Positions 1-5,274 of a stretch of DNA of 5,281 bases are shown piece by piece. Source of the DNA: Desulfobacterales bacterium (GTDB lineage: Bacteria > Desulfobacterota > Desulfobacteria > Desulfobacterales > 4be13). Under the pieces are notes generated by a model. The model was not told where the DNA came from. It did not search any database and saw only the letters and a list, made by a program, of their open reading frames with translations. The translations under genes and the position numbers were made by a program. Location of the stretch: positions 1 to 5,281 of the forward strand of contig JAOZLU010000486.1 of NCBI GenBank assembly GCA_029934695.1, read 5' to 3'. The first letter of the stretch is position 1; every line of letters starts with the position of its first letter.

Positions 1-1120
1 CATAAGAACAATAGAGATTTTCTTGTAGTTGTTCCGCATTGTGATACCATTCCTTGGCTTCGTCATCATCTCCTTCTTCCTCACAAATTTTGCCAAGAAG
101 ATGCATGATACCTCCACGGTCTTGGTGCTTTTTTAGAGTGGAATGAGTTGTGAAGTAACGTGTGAAGTCAATAAAAGAAAAACCATTTAGAGCTTCTTCA
201 AGCCATATTTTGGCTTCCGTAAGATCCTTGTCAACGCCATAACCGTTATAATACATAAGTCCGATGTATAGTCCGGCATAGCTTGAATTCCTGCATTCGA
301 CTACTACTTTTTCAAAACAATATAAAGCTTTTGAAAAGCTGCCATTCATATAAAAAATTGACCCGAGTTTGCATAGAGAAAGCTCATCTCCCTGGTCTGC
401 TCCTTTTGTGAGCCAATGAACGGCTTCGTCGTAGTCTCTTTTATCACGAGACTCTGCATATTCTTCATAAGCTGAAATCCCAATATCCCATATAGCTCTA
501 AAAAGGCCCTTTTTAGCGGCTTTCTCAAGCCAAGAGACAGCATGATCATATCTCCCTTCAGACTTTATTATTTCTTTAGCAACCCAGTACATAGCTCCGG
601 CATGTCCATTTTTAGCTGCTTCCCAAAGCCAATCAGATAATAATTCCAGGTCCTCATAATACTGACAGGCCCAGAAACAAAGCATAGCTTCGACATTTCC
701 ATTCCTGGCCATTTCCTTAACCCATTCCCCATTATATATAAGGATGTGCTCGAGTTCATACAATAAATCTTCCGGTTCACCCCATAAACCTTCCAGTTCA
801 CCCCATAAACCTTCCGGAACTCCTTCCATTCCTCCTTGAAGGCTATTAAAGCAGTCTCCTAAAATATCTATCACTATCAAATTACGATTCATAGCTTCGA
901 CATGTCCGTTTTCCGCAGCTTCACGATACCATTTTTCAGCTTCAACATAACTTTTCTTAACACCGTACCCGTTCTCATAAATTTTGCCAAGACAGTACAT
1001 AGCCTCGACATGTTCGTTTTTCGCCGCTTTGGCATACCATTTTTTAGCTTCGCCGTAATTTTTATCAGCACCGCATTCCCCGTTTTCATAAATTCTGCCG
1101 AGAGAATACATGGTCTCAGC
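1..1120 (-). repeat. Sel1-like repeat array encoded in the helicase fusion
   Basis: From residue 684 the protein carries units of about 33-39 residues with the Sel1 pattern A-LG-IY-NG-GV-K-Y-EA-KWY-KAA--GH. Units 1 (684-720) and 2 (721-756) are near consensus. An insertion of about 65 residues follows (757-822). Then come degenerate units at about 826-856, 857-889, 890-928, 929-962 (more TPR-like) and 963-996, and another near 1019-1046 that continues towards the window edge. Sel1 repeats form alpha-solenoids that bind protein partners. The DNA here looks more AT-rich than the helicase part, which fits a separately acquired domain, but I did not compute this. Confidence 0.85.
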
Positions 1121-3169
1121 ATCCCCGTCTTCGTCGGCTTTATATGAAAGCTTGATAATATCTGTTCTTTTACGCAGAGCCGAGTCTGTATCAACGCAGT
1201 AATTCTTGTTTTCAGTTGCTTCCTCAATCCCATGTGTTTTCTTCCGCAGAGCCAAATCTATCTCGTTCAGAAAACAGCTCTTTTTATGAGCGAACAACTC
1301 TTTCCATGCCCTTTCCTCCTTTTCCCACAAATTGTTTACGAAATTCGTTTTCTCGCTTACCCGGAGATCTTTTTCGTATATTTCATTGGCGATCTTATCA
1401 ATATCATATTCCTTCCTCTCATCAAAACTGACAAAACGGGGCTTGATCTGGTTCTCGGAATAGTAGCGCAGAATATCTTCCACGTCTTCATCCTGAAAAG
1501 CCAACTGGCCGCTGACACCCGTAAAATATTTCTGACTCACCCAATCGGAGAGGCGGTAAAGTTTTCTCTCATTCAGAGTTCCCCTGTGTTGCTTGAAAAT
1601 ATTAGGCAGATCATCAACAAAGCGGGCGTATTGCTTTTCAAAATGGTCGTAAACCAGCACCTCGCAGTCTCTTTCGACGCTTTCCTTATCCTCTTCCCTG
1701 GTCTCCAAAAGGGAAAAATCATAAAAGCCCACCGGTATTCGTTCGAGAAAAGCGAGTTGTTCCAAAGCAGAGGTGTCAATGGTGCGGTTGAGCATACGGG
1801 CGAATTCCGCCATTTTTTCAAAGGAAATCCTGCTGGCAATCCATTTTTCCCTGTTCTTCGGATTGTTAACCTCATCTTTCTTAGTCTCATCAACAGCGTA
1901 ATACTCATCGGAAAACACGCTTTCGGGAGTTTTCCACGCGATCTTATCCTGCCAGTCGTCAATGAAACTGACGATATAGGCTATCTCTGTACCGCCCGCT
2001 TCTCTGCCTCTCAATGCCCTTCCGATCATCTGCGTCATCAGAATTTTGGAAATGGTGGGGCGGGTCAGGAAAACCGTCTGCACTTTGGGCAGATCCGTTC
2101 CCTCGGTGAGAATTTTGACATTTACCAGAACAGTTATCTCACCCTCGCGGAATCTGCCGATTTTCTCCTCGTTGTTATTATTTCGGCCGGAAACCACAAA
2201 GTCCGCTTCTATTCCCGCTTCTATTCCCTCTTCAATGAACATGGCGCTCAATTTTTTCGCATGGTCTTTGTTCAAGGCGAACACAAGAGTCTGTCCGTAT
2301 TTTTCCTTGTTGTCAATGTAATGCCGGACAATCTGCTTGTTACGGGCCGTCTCTTGGGCAATTCGTTCTTTCAGCTTTTCGGACAGATCGAATATTTTGA
2401 TTTTGCCGAAATCATCATTTTCCAAGCCAAGGTCGCTCACAGCATGCCATTCCGTGTTTTTCTCCTCAAACACAGGTTTTGAAAGAATGTTTTCGCTTAT
2501 CAGAGTGCGTAAATGTGTCGCATATATGATGTTGTTGGGAAATATCCTTTCAAGCGATACCTGATCCGTTCGGAAAGGGGTCGCCGTCAGACCGAGAACT
2601 TTAAGATTGTCTCCAATTTCATCTTTCAAGGCACCAATCAACTCGCGGTAGGTCTTCGCGGGGGCATGATGCGCCTCGTCAATGACCAAGAAAAGTCCCT
2701 CTTTTTTCAAATCGTTGGGACGGATCCATTTTTTGAACAGATGGCCCATTCCCGTCCCTTTCCGAAGGCTGTCTTTGCCTGCGATCAGCACATCATTATC
2801 CACGTCAATTTTTTCTGCGCTCTCATGCTGTCCTGAAATGATTTGGTATTGGACAGATGATTTATTTGGAAGCAAATTCTTGCAGGTATTTATTTTAAAA
2901 GTTTGGAGTGCCTGGTTCAGAAGTTCATAGCGGTGGGCTATCCACAGAATCATTCCCCCCTGGTCAATCCAATTTTTCAACAGCCATTCCACCGCAATGA
3001 AAGTTTTCCCGCCGCCTGTGGGAATGGCCAGCAAGCCGCTGAAAAAATTGTTCTCATTGCCGTTCAGGATTTTGTCTGTCAATTTATCCTGAGCCTCTTG
3101 CTGATGTACAAAGTTTCCATAGTTATTGATATCACGGTTATTTCCTTTGCGAACCTGAATTTTTTGCAT
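1..3169 (-). CDS. SF2 DEAH-box helicase (ResIII-like) fused to C-terminal Sel1-like repeats; 3' end outside window
   Basis: The frame is open for 1056 codons and continues past the left edge. The start is the ATG at 3167-3169: AAAGGA lies 7 nt upstream and an in-frame TGA lies four codons before it. Helicase motifs appear in order: Walker A IPTGGGKT (residues 49-56), DEAH (164-167), TATPFR (195-200), TLVFALNK (294-301), TEGTDLP (355-361) and QMIGRALRG (380-388). Together these are a complete two-RecA-domain ATPase of the ResIII/RadD-like group, expected to act on nucleic acid in the cytoplasm. Residues about 440-670 are a mainly helical, charged region I do not recognise, and I see no nuclease motif there. 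From about 684 onward Sel1-like repeats follow, a protein-protein interaction scaffold. There is no signal peptide or membrane segment. The helicase call is strong; a role in restriction or phage defence is inference from family and context. Confidence 0.92.
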   Translation of the reverse strand, partial: MQKIQVRKGNNRDINNYGNFVHQQEAQDKLTDKILNGNENNFFSGLLAIPTGGGKTFIAVEWLLKNWIDQGGMILWIAHRYELLNQALQTFKINTCKNLLPNKSSVQYQIISGQHESAEKIDVDNDVLIAGKDSLRKGTGMGHLFKKWIRPNDLKKEGLFLVIDEAHHAPAKTYRELIGALKDEIGDNLKVLGLTATPFRTDQVSLERIFPNNIIYATHLRTLISENILSKPVFEEKNTEWHAVSDLGLENDDFGKIKIFDLSEKLKERIAQETARNKQIVRHYIDNKEKYGQTLVFALNKDHAKKLSAMFIEEGIEAGIEADFVVSGRNNNNEEKIGRFREGEITVLVNVKILTEGTDLPKVQTVFLTRPTISKILMTQMIGRALRGREAGGTEIAYIVSFIDDWQDKIAWKTPESVFSDEYYAVDETKKDEVNNPKNREKWIASRISFEKMAEFARMLNRTIDTSALEQLAFLERIPVGFYDFSLLETREEDKESVERDCEVLVYDHFEKQYARFVDDLPNIFKQHRGTLNERKLYRLSDWVSQKYFTGVSGQLAFQDEDVEDILRYYSENQIKPRFVSFDERKEYDIDKIANEIYEKDLRVSEKTNFVNNLWEKEERAWKELFAHKKSCFLNEIDLALRKKTHGIEEATENKNYCVDTDSALRKRTDIIKLSYKADEDGDAETMYSLGRIYENGECGADKNYGEAKKWYAKAAKNEHVEAMYCLGKIYENGYGVKKSYVEAEKWYREAAENGHVEAMNRNLIVIDILGDCFNSLQGGMEGVPEGLWGELEGLWGEPEDLLYELEHILIYNGEWVKEMARNGNVEAMLCFWACQYYEDLELLSDWLWEAAKNGHAGAMYWVAKEIIKSEGRYDHAVSWLEKAAKKGLFRAIWDIGISAYEEYAESRDKRDYDEAVHWLTKGADQGDELSLCKLGSIFYMNGSFSKALYCFEKVVVECRNSSYAGLYIGLMYYNGYGVDKDLTEAKIWLEEALNGFSFIDFTRYFTTHSTLKKHQDRGGIMHLLGKICEEEGDDDEAKEWYHNAEQLQENLYCSY
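770..811. repeat. 21-bp tandem repeat, two units, inside the Sel1 region
   Basis: Units 770-790 and 791-811 differ at one base (TTCCGG versus TTCCAG at their starts), and a partial third unit begins at 812. The length is a multiple of three, so the frame is kept. It encodes the repeated peptide EGLWGEL-EGLWGEP within the insertion between Sel1 units 2 and 3. Confidence 0.9.
1850..3169 (-). other. Helicase core domain (two RecA-like lobes) of the fusion protein
   Basis: Residues about 1-440. Lobe 1 holds the Walker A lysine K55, the DEAH box with D164 and E165, and the coupling motif TATPFR. Lobe 2 holds TEGTDLP and the arginine-finger motif QMIGRALRG with R384 and R387. All key ATPase residues are present, so the motor is predicted to be active. 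The lysine- and asparagine-rich N-terminus and the motif spacing match ResIII-type helicases rather than RecQ or UvrD types. The lobe boundaries are approximate. Confidence 0.88.
2205..2228. repeat. 12-bp perfect tandem duplication in helicase lobe 2
   Basis: GCTTCTATTCCC occurs twice back to back (2205-2216 and 2217-2228), giving the peptide GIEAGIEA at residues about 315-322. It is in frame and lies between motif IV and motif V, probably in a surface loop or helix. It looks like a recent slippage event and should leave the ATPase intact. Confidence 0.9.
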
Positions 3170-3222
3170 TTTAAAATCCTTTCAAAATAAGAAATAAACA
3201 GCGTTGTCATAAAATATCGGCC

Positions 3223-3241
3223 GTCCAGTGAAACAGCGGAC
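3223..3241. promoter_or_regulatory. Imperfect inverted repeat upstream of the helicase
   Basis: GTCCAGTG - AAA - CAGCGGAC forms an 8-bp stem with one mismatch and one wobble, centred about 63 bp before the helicase start and just after the pseudogene stop. It could be an operator or a weak RNA hairpin. No convincing sigma70 promoter is visible between here and the start codon, and no U-tract follows on the minus strand. Confidence 0.3.
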
Positions 3242-3242
3242 A

Positions 3243-3516
3243 TATCAACCCCCCTGAGCCTCCCAAAAAAGCCTCCCCCTCCTCCCCGGATAAACCGCCT
3301 GTTTTTTCTGATGCCACTCAATCTGCAACTCAATCTGGGAAACCCTTATCTGCTTGGCAAGATGAAGAGCGACATCCCATGAGGCTTTTGCAGAGAGGCT
3401 TTGTATGGAAATGCCGAGGTCAGATACGAGGAGTAGCCGATATCACCCCGACCCCGCATCCCGATATGAACTCTGGCGAGACTGATTCTCTCCAATTCTC
3501 CGACACTGAAAAATTC
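3243..3516 (-). pseudogene. Truncated, frameshifted copy of the 187-aa gene (3' half only)
   Basis: On the minus strand this matches codons from about residue 98 (FSVEELER) to the C-terminus of the intact gene at 4332-4895. The upstream half is missing. In the aligned frame the copy reads FSVGELERISLARVHIGM, carries a 6-bp in-frame insertion, then loses one base near 3415-3425. The downstream part (ISIQSLSAKASWDV...) is therefore in a different frame. The last 145 bp are identical to the intact gene. Its original stop would be TGA at 3243-3245, after WEAQGG, 73 bp before the helicase ATG. It cannot encode the full domain. It lies between hepT and the helicase. The stretch 3517-3602 between this copy and the hepT stop holds nothing I recognise. 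Confidence 0.85.
3250..3394. repeat. 145-bp perfect direct repeat, copy 1 (in pseudogene)
   Basis: Identical base for base to 4349-4493, offset 1099 bp, same orientation. The match stops abruptly at the left in a C-run and at the right at GCAGA; beyond the right edge the homology continues with about fifteen mismatches plus indels over about 120 bp. Confidence 0.95.
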
Positions 3517-3602
3517 CTCTCTCCGTCACAATTCGGTGAAATTACCCTTGCTGACTTCCTATTGCATCAAACGTATCGAAAAAGAGGATGATCTTTCCCG
3601 GT

Positions 3603-3944
3603 TCAGTTTTCCAATCCCTCTAAAATTGCAGACATCTGATCTTTCATGACTGGCAAATCCCTGTCAATTACTTTCCAAACCTGATTCAGATTTATTCCGC
3701 CGAGATAATCATGCACCAGAATGTTGCGAAAGCCAGCGATGTTCCGCCACTGTACTTCACTGTGATTGTTTTTTATCTCATCTGACAGCCGCTGTGTTGA
3801 TTCGGCCAGTGTCTGAAGATTGCGAAGCACCGCATCCTGTATGAGCGTCGATTTCATAAAAATGTCTCTGTCATTGCCCGCATATTGCTCAATACGGGAA
3901 ACACACTCCAAAATATAACTCACATAAATTTTGTCATCCTTCAT
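3603..3944 (-). CDS. hepT: HepT-like HEPN-domain toxin (DUF86 family)
   Basis: A 113-aa protein starting at the ATG 3942-3944, which overlaps the mntA stop as ATGA. The frame continues upstream to an ATG at 4022, but that lies inside mntA and codes for low-complexity sequence, so the internal start is preferred. The N-terminal helices read MKDDKIYVSYILECVSRIEQ, followed by the DUF86-like IQDAVLRNLQTLAEST (residues 35-50). The catalytic RNase motif R-x4-H-x-Y is RNILVHDY at R73, H78 and Y80. In studied MntA-HepT systems HepT is an RNA-cleaving toxin, and the tyrosine of this motif is the site modified with AMP by MntA. All key residues are present, so the toxin is predicted to be intact. Length is normal for the family. 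Confidence 0.92.
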   Translation of the reverse strand: MKDDKIYVSYILECVSRIEQYAGNDRDIFMKSTLIQDAVLRNLQTLAESTQRLSDEIKNNHSEVQWRNIAGFRNILVHDYLGGINLNQVWKVIDRDLPVMKDQMSAILEGLEN

Positions 3945-4231
3945 AACTGAACTGCCTCCCTCAGTACCTGATCCCGTATGGCAGGATGCAGCCCCTCCGG
4001 CTCTGCCACATCCACTCTGCATCCGAGAATATCCTGCAAATCCGCAAGCAGCCCTCCGGGAAAGAAAGGGGATGTATTTTCCCCTGCTTCCACCAGTATA
4101 TCCGCGTCACTGTCCGGTCGGGCATCCCCGCGTGCTCTTGAGCCGAAAACGGACACTTTTCTGGCCCCGTGTTTACGGGCAGTGAACAGAATGGCTTCCC
4201 GCCTGTCTCTGATAAGATGATCCAATAGCAT
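3941..4231 (-). CDS. mntA: MntA-like minimal nucleotidyltransferase antitoxin
   Basis: A 96-aa protein with a strong Shine-Dalgarno (AAAGGAG, 5 nt before ATG at 4229-4231). The nucleotidyltransferase signature GS-x10-D-x-D is complete: G30, S31, D42, D44 in SVFGSRARGDARPDSDADILVE. A likely third metal-binding aspartate is D74 in CRVDVAEP. The family is the minimal MNT class that neutralises HEPN toxins by transferring AMP from ATP to the toxin tyrosine. It precedes hepT and overlaps it by 4 bp, so the two are almost certainly co-translated. No strong promoter is seen directly upstream. Expression could come from the 187-aa gene 100 bp upstream or from a weak local promoter. The residues needed for activity are all present. 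Confidence 0.93.
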   Translation of the reverse strand: MLLDHLIRDRREAILFTARKHGARKVSVFGSRARGDARPDSDADILVEAGENTSPFFPGGLLADLQDILGCRVDVAEPEGLHPAIRDQVLREAVQL

Positions 4232-4272
4232 AATCGCTCCTTTTTTGAAAACGGTTTGTTAGTGACAACCTC

Positions 4273-4300
4273 CTCAATCTGCAACTTGATTTGGGAACCA
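4273..4300 (-). pseudogene. Short third remnant of the 187-aa gene family
   Basis: On the minus strand this reads like the SQIELQIE-coding segment of the intact gene (here SQIKLQIE), with about four differences and one missing base over 28 bp. It lies in the mntA leader, 42 bp upstream of the mntA start and 32 bp beyond the stop of the intact gene. It is too short to be certain, but the run GTTGCAGATTGAG is shared exactly. Confidence 0.55.
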
Positions 4301-4309
4301 AGGCCGCGG

Positions 4310-4326
4310 CAGGGTTCGGAACCCTG
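4310..4326. promoter_or_regulatory. 17-bp palindrome, candidate operator upstream of mntA-hepT
   Basis: CAGGGTTC-G-GAACCCTG has perfect 8-bp arms around a single central base. It lies 79-95 bp before the mntA start and 5 bp after the stop of the 187-aa gene. The odd centre and compact symmetry suit a dimeric DNA-binding protein. It has no loop suitable for a hairpin and no following T-run, so a terminator is unlikely. Confidence 0.45.
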
Positions 4327-4331
4327 AATCC

Positions 4332-4895
4332 TTAGGTTGATCTGTATGCCCCCTGAGCCTCCCAAAAAAGCCTCCCCCTCCTCCCCGGATAAACCGCCTG
4401 TTTTTTCTGATGCCACTCAATCTGCAACTCAATCTGGGAAACCCTTATCTGCTTGGCAAGATGAAGAGCGACATCCCATGAGGCTTTTGCAGACAGACTC
4501 TGTATGGAAATGCCGATATCAGGATACGGGGAGTAGCCGATATCACTCCGCATCCCGATATGAACCCTGGCCAGACTTGTTCTCTCCAGCTCTTCGACAC
4601 TGAAATATTTCAGTGCGTGTTTATGGGCCTCATAAGCCAGTTGTTTCCATTTTCTGACCGGGCTGTCCCCGAACCGTCCGTCCAGAATTCTGGTATGGGT
4701 GAGGTCCCCGGGATTGTCGGGATCAAGTTCTATGATGTCATGCTGCGGCACTGTGCCAGGCGGTGTCGCTGACGGATGATATTCTTCATAGAAATCGAGT
4801 AACCGCTCAATAACATTCGCAGGGGTGTCAAAACCTTGGACATGGGCCTCCAGACGACTGTAAATGGATTCGGATATTCGGATAACCTGACTCAT
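4332..4895 (-). CDS. 187-aa protein of unrecognised family with N-terminal ribbon-helix-helix/SeqA-N-like segment
   Basis: I do not recognise the family. The start chosen is the ATG at 4893-4895, because GGAG lies 8 nt upstream and the protein then begins MSQVIRISESIYSRLEAH. A longer frame from 4955 would begin upstream of the predicted promoter -10. Residues 2-38 show a strand-helix-helix pattern (QVIRIS, ESIYSRLEAHV, TPANVIERLLDFYEE) like RHH or SeqA N-terminal dimerisation/DNA-binding domains. A proline-rich linker (41-63) follows, then NPGDLTHTRIL and RKWKQLAYEAHKHALKYF. The C-terminal region (109-160) holds ARVHIGM, PDIGISIQSLSAKASWDVALHLAKQ and SQIELQIEWHQ. The C-terminus (WEAQGAYRST) differs from the WEAQGG end of the pseudogene copy. 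It is first in a possible operon with mntA-hepT. A regulatory or DNA-binding role is inference. Confidence 0.8.
   Translation of the reverse strand: MSQVIRISESIYSRLEAHVQGFDTPANVIERLLDFYEEYHPSATPPGTVPQHDIIELDPDNPGDLTHTRILDGRFGDSPVRKWKQLAYEAHKHALKYFSVEELERTSLARVHIGMRSDIGYSPYPDIGISIQSLSAKASWDVALHLAKQIRVSQIELQIEWHQKKQAVYPGRRGRLFWEAQGAYRST
4349..4493. repeat. 145-bp perfect direct repeat, copy 2 (in the intact 187-aa gene)
   Basis: Identical to 3250-3394 in the same orientation. It covers the last roughly 50 codons of the intact gene up to WEAQG. Together with copy 1 it brackets mntA-hepT, with about 950 bp between the copies. Confidence 0.95.
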
Positions 4896-4926
4896 AATCG
4901 AAACTCCTTTCTTGATTTTAAGATAC

Positions 4927-4955
4927 AATATAATGAGTATAATCTGATATGTCAA
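4927..4955 (-). promoter_or_regulatory. Sigma70-type promoter of the 187-aa gene
   Basis: On the minus strand TTGACA (4950-4955) is followed by a 17-bp spacer and TATATT (4927-4932). This is a perfect -35 and a one-mismatch -10 at ideal spacing, in AT-rich DNA. Transcription would begin near 4920, giving a leader of about 25 nt with the AGGAG ribosome site before the ATG at 4895. It may also drive mntA-hepT. Confidence 0.75.
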
Positions 4956-5027
4956 TAAAAAATTTAATATAAGATATTTTTTTTAACCGTAAGCCTTATA
5001 TTGCCTGTTTAATGGCAGTTTTCTGGC

Positions 5028-5051
5028 TTATTCCAGGATAATCTGACTCAT
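5028..5051 (-). pseudogene. 5' remnant of a second 187-aa-type gene
   Basis: Within tandem unit 2 the minus strand reads ATG AGT CAG ATT ATC CTG GAA TAA, giving MSQIILE and a stop, against MSQVIR at the start of the intact gene. Homology to the coding part ends after about five codons. This looks like the leftover start of a deleted upstream copy. Confidence 0.6.
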
Positions 5052-5225
5052 ATAATTCGTTTCTTAAATTTAAGATAATATAATAGTTTAAGATTTAAAA
5101 AAATAAGAAAATTTAACACTCAGATATTTTTTAATTGCCAAGCCTCTTTTTGCCTGTTTTTAAAATCGTTTTGGATTGTAAAATGCCTCCTTCATCTTTT
5201 CAGTTTGAAATTTAATAAATTAAAG

Positions 5226-5274
5226 TAACTTTGTAACAAAGTTATGGAAAAGTTCCATAGCTCCCTGAATTCAG
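5226..5274. repeat. Cluster of three short inverted repeats
   Basis: Three neighbouring palindromes: TAACTTTG-TAA-CAAAGTTA (5226-5244), TATGGAA-AAG-TTCCATA (5243-5259, sharing two bases with the first) and CTGAATTCAG (5265-5274). A run of A follows on the plus strand. They could be a dispersed REP-like element, an operator or the end of a gene beyond the right edge. The stems are AT-rich and would be weak as terminators. Confidence 0.5.

Larger units (their letters stand above)
4880..5185. repeat. Diverged tandem duplication (about 150-156 bp unit) of the promoter and first codons of the 187-aa gene
   Basis: Unit 1 (4880-5035) and unit 2 (5036 to about 5185) align along their length. GGATAA-CTGACTCAT is at 4880 and 5036; TTTAAGATA-AATATAAT, AGATATTTTTT and AAGCCT follow, then TTGCCTGTTT at 5001 and 5150. 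Unit 2 keeps a TATATT-like -10 but has lost TTGACA, and its ribosome site has decayed from AAAGGAG to AAACGAA. The region 4896-5281 holds no gene I can support. Confidence 0.75.

Noticed and set aside
346..1233. Several minus-strand small frames at 346-549, 568-801 and 889-1233
   Set aside because: They are out-of-frame shadows of the Sel1 part of the fusion gene. The true frame is open throughout and shows the repeat pattern.
1232..2482. Long plus-strand open frame (416 codons)
   Set aside because: It lies antisense to the helicase, whose frame carries conserved SF2 motifs across the same bases. The plus-strand translation shows no recognisable domain and no good ribosome site.
3079..3333. 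Minus-strand 84-codon frame spanning the helicase start
   Set aside because: It reads the pseudogene and helicase out of frame, with glycine-rich low-complexity sequence from a C-rich tract.
3945..4022. Upstream start for hepT at 4022
   Set aside because: It would extend 26 residues into mntA with no ribosome site and atypical sequence. The ATGA overlap at 3941-3944 is the usual arrangement for this pair.
4332..4350. Possible inversion: bases after the repeat in the intact gene resemble the reverse complement of those after the pseudogene repeat
   Set aside because: The resemblance covers only about ten bases with a gap and is too weak to claim.
3961..4416. Minus-strand 151-codon frame overlapping mntA and the 187-aa gene
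   Set aside because: It crosses both real genes in another frame. Its only meaningful piece is the SQIKLQIE scrap, which is reported as a remnant.
3250..4493. Insertion sequence or composite transposon
   Set aside because: The flanking repeats are direct parts of a gene, with no terminal inverted repeats, no transposase and no target-site duplication seen.
4896..4955. Upstream start for the 187-aa gene at 4955
   Set aside because: It lies at the predicted -35 box, so the transcript would start downstream of it. The ATG at 4895 has a clear Shine-Dalgarno.
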